NCBI GenBank assembly: GCA_016932135.1
Contig: JAFGDJ010000254.1
Span: 1-34,900, forward strand
Direction of reading: 5' to 3'
Length of the DNA: 34,900 nt
Source: Spirochaetales bacterium
GTDB lineage: Bacteria > Spirochaetota > Spirochaetia > JAFGDJ01
In this document: positions 15,268 to 23,506 of the stretch, piece after piece
Layout of the letters: the number at the start of each line of letters is the position of its first letter
Numbering within the stretch: the stretch's first letter is position 1
Notes under the pieces: generated by a model
What the model saw: the letters and a program-made list of their open reading frames with translations, nothing else
What the model was told of the DNA's origin: nothing
Database searches by the model: none
Program-made: the position numbers and the translations under genes

Positions 15268-16554
15268 ATGAGCATGAAAAGGTTTGGATTGATGCTGATA
15301 ATTTTAGTAGTTGTCGCATCATTCTCAATGGCAGGTGGAAAGGCTGAAGGGCAGGAAGGCTCGGATACCGAACCTATCCGGATTGGTGCTTCTCTTGCTC
15401 TTACCGGGAATCTTGGATCGGCGGGTAAGTCTATTCTTCTGGCATGGCAGATCTGTCTGGAGGATTGGAACGCGAAGGGCGGTGTTCTGGGGCGGCCTGT
15501 TGAGCTCGTGTATTATGACGACCACAGTAATGCCTCGGAGGTTCCTGGTCTTTATACGAAGCTGATTACCGTCGACAAGGTGGATTTTATTCAGAGCCCC
15601 TACGGGACCCCGGCAATTACGGCGGCCATGCCGATTGCCATGGAGCATGGTATGGTATATCCCGGAAATGCGGCTCTGGCGGCGAATAAAGAGTTCAACT
15701 ACAAGTACTATTTTAGCTTCTGGCCTCTGGGGCCCCGGCAGGTAGAGGGAATCGCTGATCTCTTCTTTGAAGCTGCAATGAGTTCCGGCGAAAAGAATCT
15801 GACGGTGGCGATCCTCTCGGAAGACAATGAATATGGTGCCAGGGTTTCCGAGGGTGCCCTTGAATCGGTTAAAAAGTACGGACTGAAGGTTGTCTATAAC
15901 GACCGCTATCCTCCATCTCCCGCAACGGTGGATTTTACACCGGTCGTACGAGCCGTTCAGAATACCGGTGCGGACCTGTTTTTTGTGGGGTCGTTCCCTC
16001 AGGGCACGATTAGCATCATCAAGGCCTGTAAGGAGGTCGGATACAAGCCGAAGCTCTTCGGTGGCGCCATGACGGGTGTTGCTTATGCGGCGAACCTGAC
16101 GGAGCTCGGGCCTCTCCTGAACGGTGTCTGTGCATGTTGTTACTATGTGCCTGAACCGACAATCCAGTTCGGTAACGTGGAAGATTTCCTGGAAACCTAT
16201 CAGTCCCGGGCGGCTGTCGAGGGAGTAGACCCCCTGGGGTACTACAATCCGCCATGGGCCTATTCCAGCATGGATACCCTATTGAAGGCCATTGAGGCCA
16301 CCGGGAGCCTGGATCAGACGGTTGTGGGTGATTACATCCTCGCAAACGGATGGGATTCCGTTGTCGGTAAGGGTGCTTGGGATCCCGCGGGAAGTGGCGA
16401 GATCGCTGAATCCAGGGGTTTCCTCGTACAATGGCGGGGCATCGAGAGTAATGACCTGAGTGAATTCATGGTTCCGGGAAAGCAGGTTATAATAGCGCCT
16501 GAGGAATATCAGTCCGGTCCCATGCTTTGGCCGTCTCCTCTTTTTGAGGATTGA
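15268..16554 (+). CDS. ABC transporter substrate-binding protein, branched-chain amino acid type (Peripla_BP_6)
   Basis: This is a 428-residue periplasmic binding protein of the LivJ/AmiC/UrtA group. A signal peptide (MSMKRFGLMLIILVVVASFSMA) ends at GGKAEG without a lipobox cysteine. The mature part opens PIRIGASLALTGNLGSAGK and continues with LAWQICLEDWNAKGGVLGRPVELVYYDDHSNASEV, the classic start of this family. Members bind amino acids, amides, urea or other small organic compounds; the ligand here cannot be read. The ribosome site AAGGAGGT is strong. It is the first gene of the operon, with LivH, LivM, LivG and LivF homologues next, and defines the import step of the catabolic island. Confidence 0.92.
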   Translation: MSMKRFGLMLIILVVVASFSMAGGKAEGQEGSDTEPIRIGASLALTGNLGSAGKSILLAWQICLEDWNAKGGVLGRPVELVYYDDHSNASEVPGLYTKLITVDKVDFIQSPYGTPAITAAMPIAMEHGMVYPGNAALAANKEFNYKYYFSFWPLGPRQVEGIADLFFEAAMSSGEKNLTVAILSEDNEYGARVSEGALESVKKYGLKVVYNDRYPPSPATVDFTPVVRAVQNTGADLFFVGSFPQGTISIIKACKEVGYKPKLFGGAMTGVAYAANLTELGPLLNGVCACCYYVPEPTIQFGNVEDFLETYQSRAAVEGVDPLGYYNPPWAYSSMDTLLKAIEATGSLDQTVVGDYILANGWDSVVGKGAWDPAGSGEIAESRGFLVQWRGIESNDLSEFMVPGKQVIIAPEEYQSGPMLWPSPLFED

Positions 16555-16648
16555 TATTCGTAAAGTAGACTGTAAAAAGCTGTGAATTGTGGCACGGAGT
16601 CTTCAATGGCTCCGTGCCGAATTGATTGAATATACCAGGCAGGCAACA

Positions 16649-17524
16649 ATGATTGATGTAATTCTGAATACTATTGTTTCCGGTATTTTAATTGGAGGGT
16701 TCTATGCGGCTTGCGCGATAGGGTTGTCGATATCCTTCGGCATGTTGCGCATACCGAATATCGCCCATCCGGGTTTTATCATTGCCGGGGGCTTCCTAAC
16801 GTACTATTTTAACAAAACCTTCGGCCTTGATCCCCTTTTAGCCGGACTCCTGATAATCCCTATCTTTTTTGCCTTTGGGTTTCTCTTATATAGGGGCTAC
16901 AATCGGTTTTTCGAATCGAAGCGTGATGAGAGAGAGGGGCAGATGAGCGCGCTGGTGCTTTTTTTCGGTGTATTGATGATCATCGAGGCGCTATTGTCGG
17001 TTACCTTCGGCGTTGACTTTCGTACGGTCACGACACCATGGTCCTCGATTGTCCTCCACTTTGGATCGGTCGGTATATGCTTGCGTATGGCGGTTCCCTT
17101 TCTGTGTAGTGTTCTCATGGTGTGTATTCTCTATCTCTATTTTTCCAAAACCTACCTAGGTCTTGTTATTCAAGCGGTAGCCCAGGATTCCATGGCAGCT
17201 ACTCTGATAGGTTCGGATCCGCGGTTTGCCAAGAGTATCGCTTTCGGTATTTCTTTCAGTACCGCTGCCTATGCGGGTACCCTGTTTGTCTGCCTGGTGC
17301 CGGTGGAGCCCAGCCTGGGAATGCAGTTCCTGGGCAGGGTTTTTTCCATTGCCATACTGGGCGGCCTCGGCAGTCCCCTCGGTACGGCTGTGGCAGGCCT
17401 CATTGTCGGCATTACGGAGAGTCTGACGACTGCCTATATTGGTTCCTCCTGGACCCTGGCTGTTTCTTTCATTCTACTGTTAATTATCATTGCGGTGAAA
17501 CCCACCGGGCTGTTCAGGAGGTAG
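16649..17524 (+). CDS. livH: branched-chain-type ABC transporter permease LivH
   Basis: This is a 291-residue polytopic inner-membrane permease. It starts MIDVILNTIVSGILIGGFYAACAIGLSISFGMLRIPNIAHPGFIIAGGF, the standard LivH N-terminus, and ends in a VKPTGLF motif typical of LivH. The cytoplasmic coupling loop lies around AVAQDSMAATLIGSD. I chose the ATG at 16649, with an AGG ribosome site, over an in-frame GTG at 16589 that adds 20 residues absent from the family. It pairs with LivM, which starts one base after its stop. Confidence 0.93.
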   Translation: MIDVILNTIVSGILIGGFYAACAIGLSISFGMLRIPNIAHPGFIIAGGFLTYYFNKTFGLDPLLAGLLIIPIFFAFGFLLYRGYNRFFESKRDEREGQMSALVLFFGVLMIIEALLSVTFGVDFRTVTTPWSSIVLHFGSVGICLRMAVPFLCSVLMVCILYLYFSKTYLGLVIQAVAQDSMAATLIGSDPRFAKSIAFGISFSTAAYAGTLFVCLVPVEPSLGMQFLGRVFSIAILGGLGSPLGTAVAGLIVGITESLTTAYIGSSWTLAVSFILLLIIIAVKPTGLFRR

Positions 17525-17525
17525 G

Positions 17526-18497
17526 ATGATGAAAAAAGTTTCATTTGAATTGATCATACCTGGAATTATCGTAGCGTGCATCGGTCTTTTGATCGCTAAA
17601 CTGGTTTCAGGGATCTATTTTTTCTATGTCTGCTATGCCATCCTCCAGATGATCGCCCTGGCGGCGGCATGGAATATTCTCGGGGGCTATACGGGGTATG
17701 TTAATTTTGGGATTGGCGGCTTCTTCGCCGCCGGCGCGTATACATCCATCGTACTGTTAAAATATTACGAAGTGAATTTCTTAGTAGCGATCCTTGCTGC
17801 CGGGACGGTCTCGGGTATCCTTGGATTGCTGATAGGCTATCTTTCCATCAGGGTTCGGGGGATCTATTTCTCCATTTCCACCATTGCTGTATCGACGATT
17901 CTCCAGATGGTAGTACTTAATACCCCATTTCTCGGCGGCGCCAAGGGATTTAAAATTATCAGGCCCCCTGCCTTCCCGCCATTTTCCAATTATATCGAGT
18001 TTTTATTTCTTCTCATACTTCTCATCAGCTTCTTTGCGGTGGCCGTCTCCCGGCTCATTGAGAAATCATGGATCGGGAGGAGTTTCCTGGCCATTAAGGA
18101 TTCCGAGCAGGCCGCCGAGACCTCCGGTGTGGCTACCCTGAAGCTGAAGATATTAGCGACAGTCGTGAGCTGTGCACTGATGGGAATAGCTGGAGCTCCG
18201 TATCCCTATTTTATCACGCTGTTGGAACCCTACAGTGCCATGGGGTTGACCCTGGGGACTTATGCCTTTGCAGCGGTTTTCGTCGGCGGAAGGGGCTGCT
18301 GGTTCGGGCCGATTATCGGGGCCGTTCTTCTGGGGGGCTTGCAGCAGTCGGTTACGGTCATGATTTCCTCGGAATGGAATATTCTGGTCGTCGGCCTGGT
18401 GATTATCGCCTTTGTCCTCCTGGCGCCCAATGGAGTCGTTGGATTACTCAAAGGCAGGAAGAAACCGGTATTGCTGAAGAAGAAGGATAGGGTGTAG
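17526..18497 (+). CDS. livM: branched-chain-type ABC transporter permease LivM
   Basis: This is a 323-residue polytopic permease of the LivM family. It has an N-terminal helix, then ALAAAWNILGGYTGYVNFGIGGFFAAGAYTSIVL, the diagnostic LivM segment, and the coupling loop AIKDSEQAAETSGVATLKLK. The end reads FVLLAPNGVVGLLKGRKKP, typical of the family. AGGAGGT overlaps the end of livH and serves as its ribosome site; a second ATG at 17529 is possible. With LivH it forms the heterodimeric channel for the solute delivered by the binding protein. Confidence 0.93.
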   Translation: MMKKVSFELIIPGIIVACIGLLIAKLVSGIYFFYVCYAILQMIALAAAWNILGGYTGYVNFGIGGFFAAGAYTSIVLLKYYEVNFLVAILAAGTVSGILGLLIGYLSIRVRGIYFSISTIAVSTILQMVVLNTPFLGGAKGFKIIRPPAFPPFSNYIEFLFLLILLISFFAVAVSRLIEKSWIGRSFLAIKDSEQAAETSGVATLKLKILATVVSCALMGIAGAPYPYFITLLEPYSAMGLTLGTYAFAAVFVGGRGCWFGPIIGAVLLGGLQQSVTVMISSEWNILVVGLVIIAFVLLAPNGVVGLLKGRKKPVLLKKKDRV

Positions 18498-18501
18498 GAA
18501 T

Positions 18502-19209
18502 ATGGCTTTACTCGAAATGAAAAAGATATCCAAATCCTTTGGATTCCCGGCTCTGCAGAATGTCGATCTCTCCATTGACGCCGGTGATCGGATAGGGTTG
18601 ATCGGGCCGAACGGATCGGGGAAAACAACCCTGACAAACATTATTACCGGACTGATTGCCTGTGACGACGGCCAGGTCATTTTTGAAAATCGGGATATCA
18701 CAAAGCTCTCGGCCCATAGGCGATCCAGGTTAGGCATTGCCCGGACCTTTCAGATCCCCCAGCCGTTTTACTCCCTAATTGTACGGCAGAATCTCTATAT
18801 TCCTTTAAGGTGTCGGCTCAAGAGTGAAGAGGCTATGTTCACCGAGGCGGGGAGACTCCTTGATCTTGTGGGACTTAGTGACAAGGCGGACGGCCTTCCC
18901 AGTGACCTGACTCAGATAGAGCAGAGAGAACTCGAGCTTGCCCGGGCTCTGGCCCTTTCACCCCGTCTCCTGATCCTTGATGAAGTCCTCGCGGGACTGA
19001 CTTCCCAGGAGATCGACGGGGCACTGGAGATCCTGCGGGTCATATGTGAAAGCGGTGTTACGGTTATTATGATCGAACATATTATGAAGGCCGTTATGGG
19101 TTTCTGTAATAAAATTGTTGTCTTGAACTCCGGGATGAAGATCGCCGAGGGGATGCCGGAGGATATCTTCAGAAATCCGGAAGTAGAGAGGGCGTACCTA
19201 GGTGAATAA
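18502..19209 (+). CDS. livG: branched-chain-type ABC transporter ATPase LivG, with degenerate signature motif
   Basis: This is a 235-residue ABC ATPase. Walker A is GPNGSGKT (35-42), followed by a Q-loop (FQIPQPF), and Walker B is LLILDE (156-161). The expected LSGGQ/LSYGQ signature is replaced by LTQIEQ (136-141), and the D-loop region reads DEVLAGLT. That combination is known in one LivG subgroup, which usually pairs with a normal LivF, as here. The His-switch is in IEHIMKAV. It energises import together with LivF, whose GTG start overlaps its last eight bases. Confidence 0.92.
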   Translation: MALLEMKKISKSFGFPALQNVDLSIDAGDRIGLIGPNGSGKTTLTNIITGLIACDDGQVIFENRDITKLSAHRRSRLGIARTFQIPQPFYSLIVRQNLYIPLRCRLKSEEAMFTEAGRLLDLVGLSDKADGLPSDLTQIEQRELELARALALSPRLLILDEVLAGLTSQEIDGALEILRVICESGVTVIMIEHIMKAVMGFCNKIVVLNSGMKIAEGMPEDIFRNPEVERAYLGE

Positions 19210-19933
19210 GCTTGTCGTAAATAATTTAAAGGCATCATATCAGTCCGTTCAGGTCCTTCATGATGTGTCCCTGACACTTCATGAAGGCGAAACAGTCATT
19301 CTCCTTGGAACGAACGGAAACGGAAAGAGTACTGTCATGAAGTGCATAATGGGGATGCTAAAATCCTGCTCAGGGGAGATATACCTGGAAAGGGATGGAC
19401 AGAGAATCGATCTGCTCGGCAAAAAAACCCATGATATCGTTAATATGGGGATCACGCTGGTTCCGGAGGGGCGACGACTTTTCCCGTATCTCACGGTCAA
19501 GGAAAACCTTGTCCTGGGTTCATACCCTCATCATGCCAGAGGCGATGTGGATGAGAATCTCGACTATTGTTATGAGATTTTTCCCCGGCTGAAGGAGCGT
19601 CACCGGCAGATATCGAATACCCTCAGCGGTGGTGAGCGGCAGATGCTTGCCATTGCCCGTTCGTTGATGTCCAAGCCTGAAATACTTCTCATCGACGAGG
19701 CATCCATGGGACTTGCGCCGGTTATCGTCCGGGACGTGATGGTCCAGATAGGCCGCCTAAAGGACCAGCGAAAACTCTCTATCCTGCTGACGGAACAGAA
19801 TTTCAATCAGGCCATCAAGATCGCGGACCGGGGATATATTATTGTTCACGGTAGTATTTCCTACGAGGGAAAGAACAAGGACGAGCTCATGGGAAACGAT
19901 CTGGTGAAGAAGATATTCCTGGGAATCGAGTGA
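19202..19933 (+). CDS. livF: branched-chain-type ABC transporter ATPase LivF
   Basis: This is a 243-residue ABC ATPase with all canonical motifs: Walker A GTNGNGKST (36-44), signature LSGGE (140-144), Walker B LLIDE with catalytic Glu165, and the His-switch position replaced by Gln in TEQNFNQAI, as is normal for LivF. The GTG start at 19202 overlaps the livG stop, so translation is probably coupled. The VPEGRRLFPYLTVKENL segment is diagnostic of LivF. It completes the importer with LivH, LivM, LivG and the binding protein. Confidence 0.94.
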   Translation: MNKLVVNNLKASYQSVQVLHDVSLTLHEGETVILLGTNGNGKSTVMKCIMGMLKSCSGEIYLERDGQRIDLLGKKTHDIVNMGITLVPEGRRLFPYLTVKENLVLGSYPHHARGDVDENLDYCYEIFPRLKERHRQISNTLSGGERQMLAIARSLMSKPEILLIDEASMGLAPVIVRDVMVQIGRLKDQRKLSILLTEQNFNQAIKIADRGYIIVHGSISYEGKNKDELMGNDLVKKIFLGIE

Positions 19934-19961
19934 CCCTACTATATATGATATGGAGTAAGGC

Positions 19962-20753
19962 ATGGCTTTTTGGAAGATAACGACACTGTATTACGGCTTA
20001 ACGTCGGGTAAGACTAAAAGTGGTCTTGACTGGGCCATTCCCTGGCTTGGATTCTATCTCACCGATGGAAACTATAAGATTCTCTGTGACACCGGGGTGA
20101 AGCGGGGATTCTTCAAGGACAATCTGAGTCCCTGGGACAATCATGCCGAGGGAGACGAAACCCATGTGCTGAGGGCCCTGGAGGGGATAGGAGTCCGACC
20201 GGAGGAAATCGATTATGTGATCTATACCCATTTCCATTGGGACCACGTGGGGAATTGCCATCTCTTTCCCCGGGCCACCCATATCTTTCAGGATGATGAA
20301 TGGAAGGAATTAATCGATCCCCTGCCGTCTATGGAATTCTACCGGATGTATGATCAGCGGGTGATCCCGGAGTTGAAGAAACTCACCTGCGAGCGTATCT
20401 ACGGGGACGTAAGGTTTCTCGACGGCCTGGAGATGTATCTGACCCCGGGGCATACCGCCGGAAGTCAGGTATTACGGGTAAATACCAGGGACGGCATCTA
20501 TATCATAGCCGGTGACCTGATATGTACCTATCTCATGGCCTTTCCTGAGATTAGTGACTGGACGACCCTGGATGGGAAGTGTAAGCCCGTCCATCCGGAG
20601 GTGAGAAAGCAGCTTCAATCGGCCTTCACGGTCACAATATTCGATCATTACGCATGGTTCCGGTCCCAGTACCGGGTGAAGGGGATGATTACCGAACCAC
20701 GGCAAATCCTGCCTGGACACGAGCCCTCGATTATGGGAAAAACCTTCGGCTGA
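19962..20753 (+). CDS. MBL-fold metallohydrolase, N-acyl-homoserine-lactonase-like
   Basis: This is a 263-residue metallo-beta-lactamase-fold hydrolase. The two-metal site is complete: THFHWDH (His90, His92, Asp94, His95), TPGHTAGS (His164), IAGDLI (Asp185) and LPGHEP (His253). The overall pattern, with an N-terminal WLGFYLTDG segment, matches the group annotated as N-acyl homoserine lactonase family; those enzymes open lactones and some hydrolyse other esters. There is no signal peptide, so it acts in the cytoplasm on the imported or an intermediate compound. GGAGTAAGG precedes the ATG. It follows livF by 28 bases, and an in-pathway lactonase role is more likely than quorum quenching given the operon. 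Confidence 0.88.
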   Translation: MAFWKITTLYYGLTSGKTKSGLDWAIPWLGFYLTDGNYKILCDTGVKRGFFKDNLSPWDNHAEGDETHVLRALEGIGVRPEEIDYVIYTHFHWDHVGNCHLFPRATHIFQDDEWKELIDPLPSMEFYRMYDQRVIPELKKLTCERIYGDVRFLDGLEMYLTPGHTAGSQVLRVNTRDGIYIIAGDLICTYLMAFPEISDWTTLDGKCKPVHPEVRKQLQSAFTVTIFDHYAWFRSQYRVKGMITEPRQILPGHEPSIMGKTFG

Positions 20754-20794
20754 TGTAATCATGTTGTTTTCGCATCTATGTGGAGGAAATGAGA

Positions 20795-21640
20795 ATGATG
20801 GAACTTAAAGATTCTGTAGCCCTTGTTACCGGTGCCGGCAGCGGCATTGGAAAAGCGATAGCCCTGCGGTTCGCCGAGGAGGGCGCGAAGGTGGTGGTGA
20901 ATGATCTGACTGCCCTGGCCATGAAGGAAACGGCATCCGAGATCAGAGAACGATGCGGAAGGGATGTACAGATTATTGAGTACGCGGCCGATGTGTCCAG
21001 GTTTTCGGATATACAAACCATGGTAGATACGGTGGTTCGGCAATGGGGAACCATCGATATCCTGGCGAATACGGTGGGCATGGGTTCGCTGTTCGTCATC
21101 CAGGATATACCCGCGGAGGTCTGGGACCGAAACATCACTATTACTCTCTCTTCAGCCTTCTACTGTTGCAAAGCCGTGGCCCCTATCATGATCGAACATG
21201 GCAGGGGAAAGATCATTAGCATTGGCTCGACAGCGGGCGTGAGAATGAGTACATCCGCCGGGGTGGATTACACCGCAGCAAAATATGGACTTCAGGGGCT
21301 GAACCATACCCTGGCCTTTGAACTGGCAAAGTATGGGATCAATGTGAATGTTATCAATCCCGGTATGACAAGAACGCCCCGGAATACCAACTATATGGCG
21401 CCGGAGCAGATTAAAAAGCTCGAACGGGACATCCCTATGGGAAAATTTTGCGAACCCGAAGATATAGCCGAGACTGCGTTGTTCCTCGCATCGGACAGGT
21501 CCAGGATGATTACCGGGCAGGCCATTTCCGTAGATGGCGGGTGGACCCTTGGCCTTGCCCTGGATTATCCCTCGGTCATTGATTCCCGCTTAGAGATCAG
21601 CCGTACCAAGGCGGCCGAGTGGAGCAATAAGAACACCTAG
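20795..21640 (+). CDS. short-chain dehydrogenase/reductase (SDR)
   Basis: This is a 281-residue classical SDR. The cofactor motif is TGAGSGIG (12-19), with Asp37 after the second strand suggesting NAD preference. The catalytic residues are Ser145, Tyr159 and Lys163 (YTAAK). The usual NNAG is replaced by NTVG, which is uncommon. The C-terminal ITGQAISVDGGWTLG is typical. It oxidises or reduces an alcohol/carbonyl of unknown identity, presumably a pathway intermediate. GGAGG at 20782-20786 supports the ATG at 20795 (or 20798); the GTG at 20780 precedes that site. Its stop is followed by a 99-base gap containing several regulatory-looking elements. Confidence 0.9.
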   Translation: MMELKDSVALVTGAGSGIGKAIALRFAEEGAKVVVNDLTALAMKETASEIRERCGRDVQIIEYAADVSRFSDIQTMVDTVVRQWGTIDILANTVGMGSLFVIQDIPAEVWDRNITITLSSAFYCCKAVAPIMIEHGRGKIISIGSTAGVRMSTSAGVDYTAAKYGLQGLNHTLAFELAKYGINVNVINPGMTRTPRNTNYMAPEQIKKLERDIPMGKFCEPEDIAETALFLASDRSRMITGQAISVDGGWTLGLALDYPSVIDSRLEISRTKAAEWSNKNT

Positions 21641-21665
21641 TAAATTCGGAAGGTGAACGATACAG

Positions 21666-21682
21666 CCCCGGGTATCCCGGGG
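21666..21682 (+). repeat. strong GC hairpin between the SDR and deacylase genes
   Basis: CCCCGGG (21666-21672) and CCCGGGG (21676-21682) form a perfect 7-bp all-GC stem around a TAT loop. No U-run follows, so it is not a standard intrinsic terminator. It may act in mRNA processing, stability or pausing within the operon. Confidence 0.6.
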
Positions 21683-21707
21683 GAGAAGCTATATCGGATG
21701 GATTTGG

Positions 21708-21730
21708 TATCAGACAATCATGCATGATTG
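21708..21730 (+). promoter_or_regulatory. TATCAGACAATCA motif (site C) overlapping a 16-bp palindrome
   Basis: TATCAGACAATCA (21708-21720) is identical over 13 bases to the site at 12228-12240. It runs into a perfect palindrome, CAATCATGCATGATTG (21715-21730), ending 9 bases before the ATG at 21740. I see no clear -35/-10 pair here, so it may be an internal operator that blocks elongation, or a site for a second protein. Confidence 0.5.
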
Positions 21731-21739
21731 AGGATGGGA

Positions 21740-23488
21740 ATGGGAAATTATTTTGATATCATTATAAAAAACGCGACGATCATCGACGGTTCGGGTTCTC
21801 CCCGGAAGACAGGAGACCTGGGTATAACCGACGGCCGCATCGTCCGGATTGGAACCGTGGAAGGTTCGGCGAAGCGCAGCATTGACGGATCGGGGAAGAT
21901 TGTCTGTCCCGGTTTCGTGGATCCGCACAACCACGCGGACCTCTTTATCCTGGACGTCCCCCTGACACCGGTTCTGGCACGCCAGGGTATTACCACCTAT
22001 GCCTGCGGGAACTGTGGGATCTCGGTGGCACCCCACGGTAGGGGAGAGTACGCCCGGGATTTAAGTAGGACCTTCGGGTTTTCTCTCCATGGCGGCTGGG
22101 ACAGCTTCGAGGAATGGCTCGACATCGTGGAGGGAGAGGGGATCTCCCTCAATATGATCCCTTTTGCCGGCCATAATGCCATACGATCTTCCATCCTGGG
22201 TTCGGAATTCTCAAGACCCTCCACCGCAGAAGAGATGAAGGCCCTGGGACTGCTGACGGAACAGGTCCTGGAAGAGGGCGCCCACGGTATTACCCTCGGG
22301 CTGGACGGGGGAACCCCGGGGTTCTTTGCAGACTTTTCCGAACTCGTCGAATTAGGACGGATTATCGGTAGATATAACGGCATACTCATGCCCCACACCC
22401 GTCATCACCAGTATAACTGGGCCGCTTCCAAGAGCCCCCGGGACAAGGGTTACGGCATATACTACGGCCCGCCCAGCGAGGCATTTCTCGGGCGCTATCA
22501 TGGACATGCCGAGGCAGTGGAGATCGCCGAAAACTCCGGTGTGCGGCTCCATATAGCCCATTTCTCGATACCCTACCTGGTTCATCAGCCTCATCCCGCC
22601 TGGCTGGATGAGGAGCTTGCCCGGGCGGCCCTGGAGGCGATCATCGATTCAGCCAGGGCCAGGGGGGTGGACGTATCCTTCGATGTGATTCCGAACATCG
22701 AGAGCATCGCCACCGAACGCCCCATTATAGATTCTTTCCTGTTTGACGGGATCACCAGGGACGAGGCGGCGGCGCGTATCGGCGACCATGCATTTCAGGA
22801 CAGGATATTGGAGCGGATACGAGCCGGCAGGATGAAGTTCTTCTGGATACACCCCCTGGTAGATCCCTACTGGTTCGATTGTTTCAGGATACTGTCCTGC
22901 CGGGATAGGGACGTCGAGGGCAGGAATCTCGGCGAGATTGTGCGGGAGAAGGGTACGGGGCGGATCATGGACACGGTATACGATCTTTCCTTCCGTATAC
23001 TCTTCGACCTGGTCTGCCGGGACCCTGAGGCTACCTGGGCGGCGGTGCTGGATAAACGGGGGACCGGGCTTTCCACCCTGTTGCAACACCCCTTCGCCAT
23101 GCCCTGTACAGATTTGGTTGTCCCGGTTATTCAGGAGAACAAAAAGGCTATCTACGGTATTTCTCCCTACACCGCCAACATCTTTCCCGATTATATCCGG
23201 AGGTTTGTCCGGGAGGAGAAGGACCTGACCCTGGAGGAGGGGATACGGAAGGCAACGTCTCTGCCGGCGGAATATCTCTTTGGGCTCTCAGACCGGGGAT
23301 TGTTGAAGGAAGGCTATTGGGCGGATGTGGTCCTTTTCGATTACGAGAATCTGCGGGGAACGGCTGATTTCAGCGATCCGGTAAAGCCTCCCCGGGGAAT
23401 TGATTATGTCATTGTAAACGGTGAAGTGATTGTTGAGAACGGAAACCACAACGGTGGAAGACCGGGAAAGGTTCTTCGGCGCGAGTAA
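21740..23488 (+). CDS. N-acyl-D-amino-acid deacylase-like amidohydrolase
   Basis: This is a 582-residue amidohydrolase-superfamily enzyme of the D-aminoacylase branch. After an N-terminal beta sandwich (FDIIIKNATIIDGSG) come GFVDPHNHAD (His63, His65), the branch-specific GNCGIS with zinc-ligand Cys92, MPHTRHH (His219) and LHIAHFS (His271, His274). The C-terminal strands carry ADVVLFD and VIVNGEVIVENGNHNGGRPGKVLRR, diagnostic of the family. Typical members release D-amino acids from N-acyl derivatives. The usual GLSYGLEY-PG stretch is GLDGGTPG here, and the protein is longer than the usual size of roughly 480-500 residues, so the substrate may differ. Starts at 21728 (TTG), 21734 and 21740 are possible; GAGG at 21730-21733 favours 21740. 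Confidence 0.86.
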   Translation: MGNYFDIIIKNATIIDGSGSPRKTGDLGITDGRIVRIGTVEGSAKRSIDGSGKIVCPGFVDPHNHADLFILDVPLTPVLARQGITTYACGNCGISVAPHGRGEYARDLSRTFGFSLHGGWDSFEEWLDIVEGEGISLNMIPFAGHNAIRSSILGSEFSRPSTAEEMKALGLLTEQVLEEGAHGITLGLDGGTPGFFADFSELVELGRIIGRYNGILMPHTRHHQYNWAASKSPRDKGYGIYYGPPSEAFLGRYHGHAEAVEIAENSGVRLHIAHFSIPYLVHQPHPAWLDEELARAALEAIIDSARARGVDVSFDVIPNIESIATERPIIDSFLFDGITRDEAAARIGDHAFQDRILERIRAGRMKFFWIHPLVDPYWFDCFRILSCRDRDVEGRNLGEIVREKGTGRIMDTVYDLSFRILFDLVCRDPEATWAAVLDKRGTGLSTLLQHPFAMPCTDLVVPVIQENKKAIYGISPYTANIFPDYIRRFVREEKDLTLEEGIRKATSLPAEYLFGLSDRGLLKEGYWADVVLFDYENLRGTADFSDPVKPPRGIDYVIVNGEVIVENGNHNGGRPGKVLRRE

Positions 23489-23506
23489 GTAATTGGAGGC
23501 TTTTGT

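Noticed and set aside
15268-15360. Lipoprotein signal on the substrate-binding protein
   Set aside because: No cysteine follows the hydrophobic core (SMAGGKAEG), so a standard lipobox is absent. It is better read as a signal peptidase I substrate or an uncleaved anchor.
21666-21682. The GC hairpin as an intrinsic terminator ending the operon after the SDR gene
   Set aside because: No U-run follows the stem, and the downstream genes continue on the same strand without a strong new promoter.
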